From an uncultured Verrucomicrobiales bacterium (GTDB taxonomy: Bacteria; Verrucomicrobiota; Verrucomicrobiia; Verrucomicrobiales; Akkermansiaceae), in contig CALCWC010000024.1 in assembly GCA_937905985.1 (NCBI GenBank), forward strand, positions 1-64,000: 64,000 bases of DNA, given 5' to 3'. The position numbers and the translations under genes were made by a program. The notes beneath the pieces were generated by a model, which was not told the DNA's origin, searched no databases, and saw only the letters and a program-made list of their open reading frames with translations. Numbering within the stretch: the first letter of the stretch is position 1; each line of letters begins with the position of its first letter. Below are positions 10,246 through 19,729 of the stretch, piece after piece.

Positions 10246-12174
10246 TCACTTCACCGGTGCGCCTTCCAGCACCAGCACCTCGAACGGCGCCAGCTTGATG
10301 GTGACCGGCTTGCCGGCCTCCGCCTCCTTCGCGGGCAGCTTGTCGCCCTTGGGCGAGCTGAGCTTGTACTTGACGGGCGCGCCGACGGGAAGCTCCCAGA
10401 TGGCGGCGGGGTCGAATGCAAACTCCTGGGCCGTGGCGGCGGGATTGCGGAGGGTGAGGATGCCCTTGGCGGGAGACCAGGCGGCGAAGCCGTAGACCAC
10501 CAGGTCCACGGGGTTGCCGCCCACCCAGTGGGAATCCACCAGGGTTTCACCGTTGGCACGCGCCCACTTGGCGGCGGCGGCCAGGGAGTCCCACTCCTTT
10601 GCCTTGAGCATGGACGGCGTGATGTAGAGTTCCTCCATCTGCGTGCCCAGGCCGAATCCGCTCCAGATTTCCTTGGCGAGGTCGTCTCCCTCGGTGGTGG
10701 TGAGGCCGCGGGCGCTCCTGTTGTAGATGACGCCGTGGGTCATGAGGGAGTTGATGGGGAAGAGCGGGGAAATCTTGACGTTGTTGAGGTAGATTTGCGC
10801 GTCTCGGAACGTGATCCACTGGTTGCGGTTGGAACCCTCGCCGCAGAAGTCGTGGTCCCAGTCGCCGCGCCAGATGGAATCCGCGATGCCGAACCAGAAC
10901 GGGGAGGCCCAGGTGCCGGTGGTGAGGTTGATGTACAGGTCCGGGCGCACATCGCGCAGCTCGTTGATGAGGCAGATGGCGGCCTCGAAGTCGGAACCGA
11001 ACCTGGAGCCCTTGGCGGGTTCCGCCTCGCCGGAGGTGCCGTCGAACTTGAAGTGGTTGATGCCGTTCTCCTTGATCATGTGCAGGCACATGTTCTTGAA
11101 GTGCTCATAGTACTTGGGCCCGGAGAGGGCGAAGCCGCGCTCGTTGGTCTCGAATCGGTCTCCGGCGGCCTGCAGGCGCATATCGTGCGGCTTGCCGTAG
11201 CCACCCCACGGGGAGAACCACACGCCGGGCTCCGCGCCGTAGCTTTCCGCCAGCTTGCGGATCTTGCGGAACTCGTTGGGCATGTCCTTGTGGAACTCCC
11301 ACAGCGTTTCCGTGTTGTCCCAGCCGTCGTCGAACAGGAAGGAATCCATCTTCACGCCGCGCTTCTTCACCAGCTCCTCGCCGAAGATTTTCACGGTGGC
11401 CAGCGCGTCCTTCTCCGTGTACGGGGAGAAGTAGCCGATGTCGTACCAGGTGTTGTAGTTGAGGAACGGCGCATAGGCGCGTGCGCGCTCCTGGTTGATG
11501 TACGCGAGCTGGAAGGTGCGGCGCAGCTGGGTGGGCTGGCAGAAGCCGAGCACGGCGGAGAAGCTGCTCACCGCGCGGCGCGGCAGGTCCGTCTTGCGAA
11601 CCACGGAGCAGGTGAAGCCTTCCGTGGTGGCCTCGCTCAGGCACAGCGGGCTCTCCATGCCCGCGAACAGGCGGTTGCCCGCCGCCACTACCGGCGCGCC
11701 CTTCACCGTGCCCTCCACGCGCGCCTCCGGAGCCTTCACGTCCAGCAGCGTCACCTTGCGCGCGGGCATGGCAAACTGCAGCGGCTCGATATCCAGCCCC
11801 ACGCGCACATACGGCTGACCCTGGCGCAGCTCCACCCACCAGGTGAAGCTCTTGCCGTCGGTCGGCACGGCAAAGGTCACCACGATGCGGTTGCCGGGCT
11901 TGCGCTCCACCAGGCGGCGGGATTTGGGCTTGGCCGCCAGGCGCACCTGCTTCATCTCCACGCACATGAGGTCCTGCGCGGTGATGGTGTGCATGGTTTC
12001 CTTGTACTCCTTCTTGGAGCAGGCCTCGTCTGTCTGTTCGTCCTGAACGAGGAGACGGAAGATGTCGTTGCCCAGGCTGTACACGCGGCCGTTGATGTTG
12101 TCGCTCACCATGACGCCGGCCAGCTTGCGGCCGACCTTCTGGACGTCTACGGAAACATAATCGTTCTGAATCAT
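10246..12174 (-). CDS. Alpha-galactosidase-like glycosidase (clan GH-D type), no signal peptide
   Basis: 642 aa. Paralogue of the gene immediately upstream, colinear over its whole length. A beta-sandwich N-terminal domain is followed by a (beta/alpha)8 barrel (about residues 240-560) with NYNTWYDIGY, MDSFLFDDGWD, GVWFSPWGGYG and HFKFDGTSGEAEP, plus a C-terminal beta domain. The Asp in KFD and a later Asp/Glu would be nucleophile and acid/base by analogy with GH27/GH36 enzymes. Its start MIQNDYVSVDV aligns with residue 44 of the upstream copy, so the signal peptide is missing and the product should be cytoplasmic. Only 24 bases separate the genes, so they are one operon. The substrate is unknown. 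Confidence 0.75.
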   Translation of the reverse strand: MIQNDYVSVDVQKVGRKLAGVMVSDNINGRVYSLGNDIFRLLVQDEQTDEACSKKEYKETMHTITAQDLMCVEMKQVRLAAKPKSRRLVERKPGNRIVVTFAVPTDGKSFTWWVELRQGQPYVRVGLDIEPLQFAMPARKVTLLDVKAPEARVEGTVKGAPVVAAGNRLFAGMESPLCLSEATTEGFTCSVVRKTDLPRRAVSSFSAVLGFCQPTQLRRTFQLAYINQERARAYAPFLNYNTWYDIGYFSPYTEKDALATVKIFGEELVKKRGVKMDSFLFDDGWDNTETLWEFHKDMPNEFRKIRKLAESYGAEPGVWFSPWGGYGKPHDMRLQAAGDRFETNERGFALSGPKYYEHFKNMCLHMIKENGINHFKFDGTSGEAEPAKGSRFGSDFEAAICLINELRDVRPDLYINLTTGTWASPFWFGIADSIWRGDWDHDFCGEGSNRNQWITFRDAQIYLNNVKISPLFPINSLMTHGVIYNRSARGLTTTEGDDLAKEIWSGFGLGTQMEELYITPSMLKAKEWDSLAAAAKWARANGETLVDSHWVGGNPVDLVVYGFAAWSPAKGILTLRNPAATAQEFAFDPAAIWELPVGAPVKYKLSSPKGDKLPAKEAEAGKPVTIKLAPFEVLVLEGAPVK

Positions 12175-12198
12175 ACTGGTATTTCGGTTGGAAGAGGT

Positions 12199-14250
12199 TT
12201 AGATTTGCGGGGCACCCTCCAGCACCAGCACCTCGAACGGTGCCAGCTTTACCTTCACGGGCCTGCCGGCCTCTGCGCTCGCGGCGGGCAGCTTGTCGCC
12301 CTTGGGGGAGCTGAGGGTGTACTTGGCGGGCGCGCCGACGGGAAGCTCCCACACGGCGGCGGGGTCGAACGCGAACTCCTGCTCCTGCGAGGAGGGGTTG
12401 CGCAGGGTGACGATTCCCTTCTCAGGGGACCAGGAGGCAAAGCCGTACACCTCCATGTCGGCGGGGTTGCCGCCCACCCAGTGGGAATCCACCAGGGTGG
12501 CCGCGTTGGCGCGCGCCCACTTGGCGGCGGCGGCCAGGGTGTCCCATTCCGCGGGCTTGAGCATGGCGGGGGTGATGTAGAGTTCCTCCATCTGGGTGCC
12601 CAGGCCGAACCCGCTCCAGATTTCCTTGGCGAGGTCGTCCCCCTCGGTGGAGGTGAGGCCGTGGGCGTGCTTGTTGTAGATGACGCCGTGGGTCATGAGG
12701 GAGTTGATGGGGAAGAGCGGGGAAACCTTGACGTTCTTCTGGTAGATTTGGGAATCGCGGTAGGTGATCCAGCGGTTGCGCTTGGAGCCCTCGCCGCAGA
12801 AATCGTGATCCATCTCGCCGCGCCAGATGGAATCCGCAATGCCGAACCAGAACGGGGAGGCCCAGGTTCCGGTGGTGAGGTTGATGTAGATGTCGGGGCG
12901 GGCGTTGCGCAGCTCGCGGATGAGCGAGATGGCGGCCTCGAAATCCGAGCCGAACGGGGAGCCCGGGGCCGGTTCGGCCTCGGCGGAGGTGCCGTCGAAC
13001 TTGAAGTGGTTCACGCCGTTTTCCTGAATCATGTGCAGGCACATGTTCCTGAAGTGGTCATAGTACTTGCGGCCGGTGAGGGTGAACCCGCGCTCGCTGG
13101 TCTCGAACTTTCCGGCGGCGGCCTTGATGCGGCTCTGCTGCAGGCTGCCGTAGCCGCCCCACGGGGAGAACCACACGCCCGGGTCCGCGCCGTAGCTTTC
13201 CGCCAGCTTGCGGATGGCGCGGAACTCGTTGGGCAGGTCCTTGTGGAAGCCCCACAGCGTCTTCGGGTCGTCCCACCCGTCGTCGAACATGAAGGAGTCC
13301 ATCTTCACGCCGCGCTTCTTCACCAGTTCCTCGCCGTAGAGCTTGATGGTGTCCAGGGCGTCCTTCTCGGAGTACATGTTGGAGTAGCCGATATCGTACC
13401 AGGTGTTGTAGTTGAGGAAGGGCGCGTAGGCGCGTGCGCGTTCCTGGTTGACGTAGTCCAGCTGGAAGGTGCGGCGCAGCTGGGTGGGCTGGCAGAAGCC
13501 GAGCACGGCAGAGAAGCTGCTCACGGCCTGCGGCAGGTTCGTCTTGCGCTCCAGGGAGCAGGTGAAGCCCTCCGCGGTCGCCTCGCTCACGCCCAGCGGG
13601 CTCTCCACACCCGCGAACAGGCGGTTGCCAGATGCCACTACCGGTGAGCCCTTCACCGAACCTACCACGCGCGCCTCCGTGGCCTTGATGTCCAGAAGCG
13701 TAATCTTGCGCACGGGCAGGGCGAACTGCTGCGGCTCGACATCCAGGCCGATGCGCACATACGGCTGTCCCTCGCGCAGCTCCGCCCACCAGGTGAAGCC
13801 TTTGCCGTCACGAGTCACCACAAAGGGAATTGTGATGCGCTGTCCTGCCTTGCGCTCCACCAGGCGGCGCGCCTGCGGGGCCGCCGGCAGAGCCTCGCGC
13901 TTCACCTCGCCGCAAATCAAATCACGCGCGGTGAGCGCGCTCATGGTGTCCTTGTACTCCACCTTGGAGCAGGCCTCGTCTGTCTGGGCCTCCAGTGAGA
14001 GCAGGCGGAACACATCGCTGCCCAAGTCGTAGGTGCGGCCGTTGATTTTGTCGCGCACCACCACGCCTGCCAGTTTGCGTGCCACTTTCTGCACCTCCAC
14101 GGAGACGTAGTCGTTCTCAATCAGGATGGAATTCTCGCTGGAGGAAACGCCGGGCCGGGGCCCGGACTCGGCAACTTCGGCTGCCGGACAAACCCCGCCC
14201 GCCAGAATACCCAACGCGAACAGGCCTGCCAAGATATGTGTAGAACTCAT
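12199..14250 (-). CDS. Secreted alpha-galactosidase-like glycosidase (clan GH-D type)
   Basis: 683 aa with a signal peptide (MSSTHILAGLFALGILAGGVCPAAE). The domain order is the same as its downstream paralogue: N-terminal beta-sandwich, TIM barrel with NYNTWYDIGYS, MDSFMFDDGWDDPK, GVWFSPWGGYGS, HFKFDGTSAEAEP and DSIWRGEMDHDFCGEGS, and a C-terminal beta domain ending FEVLVLEGAP. It probably removes a terminal sugar from host or dietary glycans outside the inner membrane. First gene of the two-gene unit, with a promoter 8 bases upstream of the ATG. Clan GH-D membership is inferred from motifs; the exact CAZy family is open. Confidence 0.78.
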   Translation of the reverse strand: MSSTHILAGLFALGILAGGVCPAAEVAESGPRPGVSSSENSILIENDYVSVEVQKVARKLAGVVVRDKINGRTYDLGSDVFRLLSLEAQTDEACSKVEYKDTMSALTARDLICGEVKREALPAAPQARRLVERKAGQRITIPFVVTRDGKGFTWWAELREGQPYVRIGLDVEPQQFALPVRKITLLDIKATEARVVGSVKGSPVVASGNRLFAGVESPLGVSEATAEGFTCSLERKTNLPQAVSSFSAVLGFCQPTQLRRTFQLDYVNQERARAYAPFLNYNTWYDIGYSNMYSEKDALDTIKLYGEELVKKRGVKMDSFMFDDGWDDPKTLWGFHKDLPNEFRAIRKLAESYGADPGVWFSPWGGYGSLQQSRIKAAAGKFETSERGFTLTGRKYYDHFRNMCLHMIQENGVNHFKFDGTSAEAEPAPGSPFGSDFEAAISLIRELRNARPDIYINLTTGTWASPFWFGIADSIWRGEMDHDFCGEGSKRNRWITYRDSQIYQKNVKVSPLFPINSLMTHGVIYNKHAHGLTSTEGDDLAKEIWSGFGLGTQMEELYITPAMLKPAEWDTLAAAAKWARANAATLVDSHWVGGNPADMEVYGFASWSPEKGIVTLRNPSSQEQEFAFDPAAVWELPVGAPAKYTLSSPKGDKLPAASAEAGRPVKVKLAPFEVLVLEGAPQI

Positions 14251-14258
14251 ACGAATGT

Positions 14259-14287
14259 ATGATACAATATATCCTCCCCCGTTTCAA
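14259..14287 (-). promoter_or_regulatory. Promoter of the glycosidase pair (leaderless type)
   Basis: Minus strand TTGAAA, 17-base spacer, TATCAT, then 8 bases to the ATG at 14250. Confidence 0.6.
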
Positions 14288-14324
14288 GCCAAAAGGAAGC
14301 TGGCAGGCTTCCGAAAATCCGTTG

Positions 14325-14861
14325 TCACGCGCCTTGGAGGGCCTTCAGCAAATCATCCCGCCCGGCGGGCAGGTGGCGGAAGTGGCGCAGCAGGGTGGTG
14401 TGCGCGGGTATTTGTGGGCTGTATATGCCGTGAAGCGTGGCCAGGCGCTTTTCAAAGTGGGTGAGGATGGCGGGTCTGGGCGCGTTTTGCGCCGTATAGT
14501 CCAGCGCCCCGGCTATCAGGCGGTGCCATTCCTCATCTTGTTCCCCGGCCTCCACCGTGCTCATCATGAGCTGCGCCATGTAGCCCGCCAGGCGAAGCTT
14601 GGTGAGGTCCTGCCGCAGCGGCAGCCGCGCATCCAGCAGTGCCGCATTCTTCAACGGGTGCAAATCCCCCGTCGCGGAATGCTCGAACAGCAGCTCGCAC
14701 TCGTGGAACAAATCCAGCCGCCCGGATAGCTCGCTGCCGGGCTTGCGCGCCGAGCGCGCCGCCGTGCGCACAATGCCGTGCCTCTCCGTGCACCAGCAGA
14801 TGATCAGCCCGTTTTCTCCCAGCGGCAGTTGGCGGAGTATCGTGCCGGTGTCCTTCTCCAT
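14325..14861 (-). CDS. recO: RecO-like DNA repair protein, short form
   Basis: 178 aa. The N-terminus (TGTILRQLPLGENGLIICWCTERHGIVRTAARSARKPGSELSGRLDLFHECELLFEHS) matches the RecO OB-fold, followed by helices (LRLAGYMAQLMMSTVEAGEQDEEWHRLIAGAL). RecO loads RecA on SSB-coated single-stranded DNA with RecR. It is shorter than the usual 230-250 residues and lacks the zinc-finger region, a form known in several phyla. Its ATG directly follows the stop codon of the TPR gene (TAAATG), so it is translationally coupled as last gene of the argC operon. Confidence 0.8.
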   Translation of the reverse strand: MEKDTGTILRQLPLGENGLIICWCTERHGIVRTAARSARKPGSELSGRLDLFHECELLFEHSATGDLHPLKNAALLDARLPLRQDLTKLRLAGYMAQLMMSTVEAGEQDEEWHRLIAGALDYTAQNAPRPAILTHFEKRLATLHGIYSPQIPAHTTLLRHFRHLPAGRDDLLKALQGA

Positions 14862-15701
14862 TTACTTCTTCTCTTCCTCCAGCTGCTGCTCCGCCTCTTT
14901 CCGGGGCTTGTTCACCTCCGGCAGGTACTTGTCTATCAACCCGCAGGCGGTTATGCCGCGCTGGTACGGTACGGTGGCCTGGCTGTTGCGGAAGATGTTG
15001 TTGGCGGAGTTCACGTCCATCATGGCTTCCTGGCGCTTGCCGTAGAAGATGTTGATGGCGGCCTTGCCGTAGTAGTAGAGAGGGGTGTCGTCCAACGGCG
15101 AGAGGTCTTTGATGATATCCTCCGCCTGGTCCTCGTGCCCGAGCATGAGGTGGCAGAGCATGATGCGGAAGCGCATGATGTTGATAAGCTCATCCTCCGT
15201 GTCGTACGGCATGGTGCGGATGATGCGCGTCAGCTCGTTGATGCACGGCTGGAATTCTTGCCGCACCATGTGCAGGTTGGCAATGTTCAGCAGGGTGACG
15301 GGGTCCTTGGGCAGGGCCTCCTTCACTTTCTCCAGATACTCGTCCGCGTGCTCCAGCTGCTTGAGCTCAATCATGCAGCTGAGGCGCAGGTTCCAGGAGT
15401 TCGGGTTTTCGTTGAAGATAATCTCGCAGTTGGAGAGCTCCAGGATACAGCCGTTCCAATCACCCTTTTGGAAAGCTTGCTTGGCGCGGGCGAATCCCTG
15501 CAGGTATTTCTGGCGGTCCTCCTTCGTCAGGTTGGAGAAGGTGACAAGCCAGGAGGGAAGCTGCTCTGCGTTCATCTCCTTTGGCTTGTCTCCGCTGGGA
15601 ACAACGGCACTGGGGGCAGGCTGCCCTGATTGCTGGGCCGGTGCGTTGGAGGATATGAGGGTGAGGATGGCGCAAAGCGCGGCGAGACGGGATATGTTCA
15701 T
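14862..15701 (-). CDS. Exported TPR-like protein
   Basis: 279 aa. Signal peptide MNISRLAALCAILTLISSNAPAQ, a Pro/Ser-rich linker, then helical TPR-type repeats from about residue 65 to 260 (GFARAKQAFQKGDWNGCILELSNCEIIFNENPNSWNLRLSCMIELKQ, DPVTLLNIANLHMVRQEFQPCINEL). It ends in a charged coil (KEAEQQLEEEKK). Probably a periplasmic or envelope protein-interaction module. It lies between dxs (3-base gap) and recO (no gap) in one operon. The partner cannot be read from the sequence. Confidence 0.78.
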   Translation of the reverse strand: MNISRLAALCAILTLISSNAPAQQSGQPAPSAVVPSGDKPKEMNAEQLPSWLVTFSNLTKEDRQKYLQGFARAKQAFQKGDWNGCILELSNCEIIFNENPNSWNLRLSCMIELKQLEHADEYLEKVKEALPKDPVTLLNIANLHMVRQEFQPCINELTRIIRTMPYDTEDELINIMRFRIMLCHLMLGHEDQAEDIIKDLSPLDDTPLYYYGKAAINIFYGKRQEAMMDVNSANNIFRNSQATVPYQRGITACGLIDKYLPEVNKPRKEAEQQLEEEKK

Positions 15702-15704
15702 GGC

Positions 15705-17588
15705 TTATTTGGTGCGGTTCAAAATGGTTTCTGCAATGGCCTGCGGGGTGAGGCCGTGTTTCTCCCGCAGCAGTTGCTGGGAGCCGTGTTCAACAAAGGC
15801 GTGCGGCCAGCCGATGCATTGAACGGGCGTGGAGATGCCGCGGCTGCTGAGCAGTTCCAGTACGGCGGAGCCGAAACCGCCTGCTATCACATGGTCTTCT
15901 AGGGTGACGACGAGCCGGTGGCTCTCTGCCATGCGAAGAATGCATTCCTCATCCAGCGGGCAGATGAAGCGGGCGTTCACGCGCGTGCAAGACACGCCGC
16001 GCTCCTGGAGAAGCTTGGCCGTTTCCGCAGCCAAGCTGTTCATGTTGCCCAGGGCGAGCAGGCAGACGTCCGAGCCCTGTTCCAGCACCTGAGCCTTGCC
16101 GATGGGCAGGGGCTGCGGCTTTGCGGGTATCTCCACTCCCTCGCCGCAGCCGCGCGGGTAGCGGATGGCGCTCGGCCGGTCGTTGATGCCGTTCATTGTC
16201 GCCAGCATTTGCGCCAGTTCCCCTTCGTCCGCAGGCTGCATGAACACCAAATCCGGTATGCAGCGCAGCATCGCTATGTCGAACAGCCCGTGATGTGTCG
16301 GTCCATCGTCAGGTGACAGCCCCGCCCGGTCCATGCAGAAGCGCACCGGCAGCTTTTGCAGTGCCGCATCGTGCATGATCATGTCCACGCAGCGCTGCAT
16401 GAACGTGGAGTATACCGCCAGGTAGGGCTTGAGCCCCTGGCAGGCTTGCCCGCATGCAAAAAGGGCTGCGTGTTCCTCCGCTATGCCGGTATCGTAGAAG
16501 CGCTTGGGGAACTTCTCGCGGAAGAGGTCCAGCTTGGTGCCGCTGGGCATGGCGGCGGTGATGGCGGTGATGGCGGGATCCTCCGCCGCCAGCTGCGTGA
16601 GCGTGCGGCCGAAGACTTCCGAGTATGTGGGGATGGCGGCGCGGCCGGTGCTGCCGTCCTGCACGTTGTACTTGCCGATGCCGTGGAACTTGCAGGGGTT
16701 GTTGGCTGCAGGGGCGTAGCCACGGCCCTTTTCCGTGATGATGTGCAGAATCACCGGAGTGTCCTGCCGCGCGATGATGCTCAGGATTTTCTCTAGTTTG
16801 CGGATGTCATGCCCGTCTATGGGCCCGTAGTACGTGAGCCCCAGCTCCTGGAAGAAACTCAGCGGGGTGATGAAGCCGTGCGCGGCGTGTACCAGGCGCG
16901 TCACCTGCTTTTGCGTGGCCGTTCCCGCCAGTTTTTCAATGATGGTCTTGGCGCGGTTGCGCAGCCACTCGTAGGTGTCTGTCTGCTGCAGGTTGCTAAA
17001 GTACTGGGAGAGGGCTCCCACGTTTTTGTCGATGCTCCACTCGTTGTCGTTCAGGATGAGGATGAACTTGCGCGTGGTGGTGGAGATGTTGTTGAGCCCC
17101 TCCAGTGTGGTGCCGCATCCGAAAGAGCCGTCTCCCACCACGGATACCACATGGTAGTCCTCCCCGGCCAGGTCCCTGGCCGCAGCCATGCCCAGCCCGG
17201 CTGAGAGTGCCGTGCCTGCGTGCCCGGCTCCGTACGCATCATGGTCCGATTCGCTGCGCCGCATGAACCCGCACAGCCCGCCGAACTGGCGGATGGTGCC
17301 GATTTCCCCCGCGCGCCCCGTGAGCATCTTGTGTATGTAGCTCTGGTGGGAGACATCAAAGAGAATCTTGTCGCGCGGGGTGCTGAATATACGGTGCAGC
17401 GCTATGCTCAGCTCTACAACACCCAGGTTGGGAGCCAAGTGTCCCCCGGTGTGGGACAGAGTCTCAATCAGCGTGGAGCGGATCTCTGCCGCCAGCTGCG
17501 GCAGGGTTTCCGCGGGCAGGTTTTTCAAGTCCTGCGGGGTGTGGATGGACGCCAGCAGGGGCGGCAGGCTAGAGCAGGGAGAATTCAT
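15705..17588 (-). CDS. dxs: 1-deoxy-D-xylulose-5-phosphate synthase
   Basis: 627 aa from MNSPCSSLPPLLASIHT, the typical size. It condenses pyruvate and glyceraldehyde 3-phosphate, with thiamine diphosphate, in the first step of the MEP isoprenoid pathway. Visible motifs: LSHTGGHLAPNLGVVEL, FDVSHQSYIHKMLTGR (the usual DVGHQ reads DVSHQ), GHAGTALSAGLGMA, the ThDP motif VGDGSFGCGTTLEGLNN...NDNEWSI, and transketolase C-terminal motifs IAEEHAA and DRAGLSPDDGPTHHG. Upstream in-frame codons belong to xseB in another frame. Its start overlaps the end of xseB by 20 bases. E. coli also links xseB and dxs, with ispA between; ispA is absent here. Confidence 0.95.
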   Translation of the reverse strand: MNSPCSSLPPLLASIHTPQDLKNLPAETLPQLAAEIRSTLIETLSHTGGHLAPNLGVVELSIALHRIFSTPRDKILFDVSHQSYIHKMLTGRAGEIGTIRQFGGLCGFMRRSESDHDAYGAGHAGTALSAGLGMAAARDLAGEDYHVVSVVGDGSFGCGTTLEGLNNISTTTRKFILILNDNEWSIDKNVGALSQYFSNLQQTDTYEWLRNRAKTIIEKLAGTATQKQVTRLVHAAHGFITPLSFFQELGLTYYGPIDGHDIRKLEKILSIIARQDTPVILHIITEKGRGYAPAANNPCKFHGIGKYNVQDGSTGRAAIPTYSEVFGRTLTQLAAEDPAITAITAAMPSGTKLDLFREKFPKRFYDTGIAEEHAALFACGQACQGLKPYLAVYSTFMQRCVDMIMHDAALQKLPVRFCMDRAGLSPDDGPTHHGLFDIAMLRCIPDLVFMQPADEGELAQMLATMNGINDRPSAIRYPRGCGEGVEIPAKPQPLPIGKAQVLEQGSDVCLLALGNMNSLAAETAKLLQERGVSCTRVNARFICPLDEECILRMAESHRLVVTLEDHVIAGGFGSAVLELLSSRGISTPVQCIGWPHAFVEHGSQQLLREKHGLTPQAIAETILNRTK

Positions 17589-17835
17589 CGCTCGTTTCCT
17601 CCTGGCTGTCTGAGGATTCCACTCCAGCATCCGCAGGGGATTCCAACTTGCGGATCTTGAGCTCCGCCTCTGCCAGCATTTTCTTGCTGCTGCGCAGGAG
17701 CGTGAGCCCCTCTTCCGCCAAGGCAATCATCTCCTCCATCCCGGTGGAGGGGGTGTCCATCAGGGTGATGATTTGCTCCAGCCTTGCGGCAGCTTCCTCA
17801 AAGCTGGGGGTCTTTTGTTTGTCTTTGGTCGCCAT
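17569..17835 (-). CDS. xseB: Exodeoxyribonuclease VII small subunit
   Basis: 88 aa starting MATKDKQKTPSFEEAAARLEQIITLMD. The XseB signature is the FEEA-x2-LE-I motif followed by a coiled helix pair (MEEMIALAEEGLTLLRSSKKMLAEAELKIRKLE). The small subunit binds several copies to XseA to form a single-strand exonuclease. The C-terminal tail (DAGVESSDSQEETSDEFSLL) is acidic. It overlaps the dxs start and follows the GT-C gene by 22 bases. xseA is not in the window. Confidence 0.92.
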   Translation of the reverse strand: MATKDKQKTPSFEEAAARLEQIITLMDTPSTGMEEMIALAEEGLTLLRSSKKMLAEAELKIRKLESPADAGVESSDSQEETSDEFSLL

Positions 17836-17857
17836 GCTGCAAGCGGGGAGGGGGGGA

Positions 17858-19714
17858 TTAGCGCTTGTTGTATGGGGTGCGGCTGTAGTAGACGATATCC
17901 GCGCCCAACAGGAAGTTGCGGTAGGGATACTGCCCGGTGGAGGATACCAGGCTGCCCAGTGTGCGCGTGGTCGTCTGGTTGTTGGCGTGCTCCGTGAAGA
18001 GGTCTGCAAACGCCATGTTGTGCTTGGGCGCCAACTGCAAGAGCTTGCCTTCCATCGCCAGAGGGGAGAAATCTCCCGAATCATTGATGATGCCGGCTAT
18101 GCCTCCGTTCGGCATGGCGTGGGATGTGGGCGTGATCAGGAAGCCCTGCACCCCCTGGTTGCTGCGCCCGAAAATAGGCTCCAGAACCGTGGTGAATTCA
18201 TCGATGCTGCGCGGCAGCCACAGCGCCTTGCGGTCCGCGTACCATGCCACCGCCCACGGCTGGTCTGTCACGATGATGTCCTCGGGATTCGTCATGTCGT
18301 ACAGGTCGCCGTTGAGCTTGGGCGGATAGTACGGGGGATAGTGCGGCAAGCCGCGCGCGCTCGTCCACAGGCCGAGGTAGAGCTGCTTGGGCAGCTGGAA
18401 GAGGAAGAGCCCAGAGGAAACGATGAGCATGCCGAAGATGACCAGCGCGCGCACGGGTTTGAGATTCTGCCCCAGGTTCATGCGCGCCAGAAGGTTGAAT
18501 ACCATGGCAAGGCCGTACGCCGCAAAAACGGGCGCAAACAGGATAGTCAGCTGGGAAACTCCCAGCGGTGCCGTTTCGCCGAACAGCGCCAGCCCCAGGC
18601 AAGCGAAGAGCCACATGTAGAACGTGCACCATTTCACTCCCTCCACGATGTCGCTCTTGAACCGGTTGAACAGTGCCAGCAGGAAGAACGGGGTGACCAC
18701 GATAGAGCCCATGTTGGTGTAGAGCGTGTTGAACTGGGCGAAGGTGTAGCCGAAAAGGCGCAGGAAGAAGTTGGAGTTGTTGAAGTTCACGCTGGCCTCA
18801 GCCGTGCTGCGCATCAGCTGGCTGCCGGATTCACCGCCGAAGCCGAAATACACCGCATGCAGGAACTTGCTGCCGATACCGCCGGTGGGTGCGCACACGG
18901 AAAGCGCCGGCAGCAGCACCAGAAAGCACAGGATCATCACGCCGTACACCGCGTGGAGCCCCTTGGGCTTGAGGCTTGTGCCGCAGTACAGCACCAAGCC
19001 CAGCGCAATCCAGATGCCCATGAAGTTGCACAGGCAGAGCAGCGTCACGCACAGGAACGAAAGGCAGCTCCATATGGCGCATGCGGTGGTGCGCTCCTCC
19101 TTGTCGTTCTTGATGGCGCACGTCAGGCAGAGCAGTCCTCCCAGCAGCAGGGACATCATGAGCGTTTGCGCCAGGCCGCTCACGGCGTATTGCAGCATCA
19201 GCTCGCTTAGACCCATGAACGCCGTTACCGTGCATGCCACCAATTCATCGAACAGCTTGGCACACAGGAAATACGCCAGTATCAGCGAGGTGATGAAGAA
19301 CAGCGTGCTCACGCCGGCTATCACACGGTCTCCGCCGTACACGTTGGAGAGTTCGGCATCCATGCGGTTGCTCTCAAAGTTGTCGTACCCCGTCACCTTG
19401 ATGGCCGTGGCCAGGATGCGCGGATAGAGCGGGGCGTAGTTGGTGTCGGCAAAGGCGTTGAAGTTGATGGCCTTGTGTTCTTTCACCGTGTCCATGTCCT
19501 TGACGTCGATCGGGCGTATCATCTTGGAGACGGCACCCTCGCCGCGTGCAATCTGCCGGGCGATCTGCGCCTGGTCCATGGCGGCTGGCTGGTCCAGCCC
19601 ACGGAAGGTGACGAAAAGCTGGAAGAAGGCCAGGCCCACGACGATGACGCCGATGAGAACCCTGATGCCTGAGAAGAACTTCCGCTGGTTTTCCCGAACT
19701 GATAAATTTTGCAT
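17858..19714 (-). CDS. Polytopic GT-C-type membrane protein (ArnT/PMT-like)
   Basis: 618 aa with about ten to twelve hydrophobic segments in residues 15-460 and a soluble C-terminal part. The first loop carries AMDQAQIARQIARGEG and later TNYAPLYPRI, resembling the catalytic loop of lipid-linked-sugar glycosyltransferases of the GT-C fold (Asp/Glu just after the first transmembrane helix). It probably transfers a sugar from a polyprenyl carrier at the outer face of the inner membrane. It sits between the NtrC-type regulator and xseB-dxs, whose product feeds polyprenyl synthesis. The acceptor is unknown. Confidence 0.65.
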   Translation of the reverse strand: MQNLSVRENQRKFFSGIRVLIGVIVVGLAFFQLFVTFRGLDQPAAMDQAQIARQIARGEGAVSKMIRPIDVKDMDTVKEHKAINFNAFADTNYAPLYPRILATAIKVTGYDNFESNRMDAELSNVYGGDRVIAGVSTLFFITSLILAYFLCAKLFDELVACTVTAFMGLSELMLQYAVSGLAQTLMMSLLLGGLLCLTCAIKNDKEERTTACAIWSCLSFLCVTLLCLCNFMGIWIALGLVLYCGTSLKPKGLHAVYGVMILCFLVLLPALSVCAPTGGIGSKFLHAVYFGFGGESGSQLMRSTAEASVNFNNSNFFLRLFGYTFAQFNTLYTNMGSIVVTPFFLLALFNRFKSDIVEGVKWCTFYMWLFACLGLALFGETAPLGVSQLTILFAPVFAAYGLAMVFNLLARMNLGQNLKPVRALVIFGMLIVSSGLFLFQLPKQLYLGLWTSARGLPHYPPYYPPKLNGDLYDMTNPEDIIVTDQPWAVAWYADRKALWLPRSIDEFTTVLEPIFGRSNQGVQGFLITPTSHAMPNGGIAGIINDSGDFSPLAMEGKLLQLAPKHNMAFADLFTEHANNQTTTRTLGSLVSSTGQYPYRNFLLGADIVYYSRTPYNKR

Positions 19715-19729
19715 GGTGATGGTGGTCTG

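Noticed and set aside
10528..13647. 1039-codon open frame opposite the two glycosidase genes
   Set aside because: It is antisense to two clearly real genes and its peptide is a Gly/Val/Leu/His-rich shadow typical of GC-rich third positions. The same applies to long frames at 41621-44353, 7128-9908, 30972-32708, 33396-35159, 157-1929 and 5217-7043.
17589..17726. N-terminal extension of Dxs
   Set aside because: The 46 extra codons are the shadow of xseB in another frame and look unlike any Dxs N-terminus.
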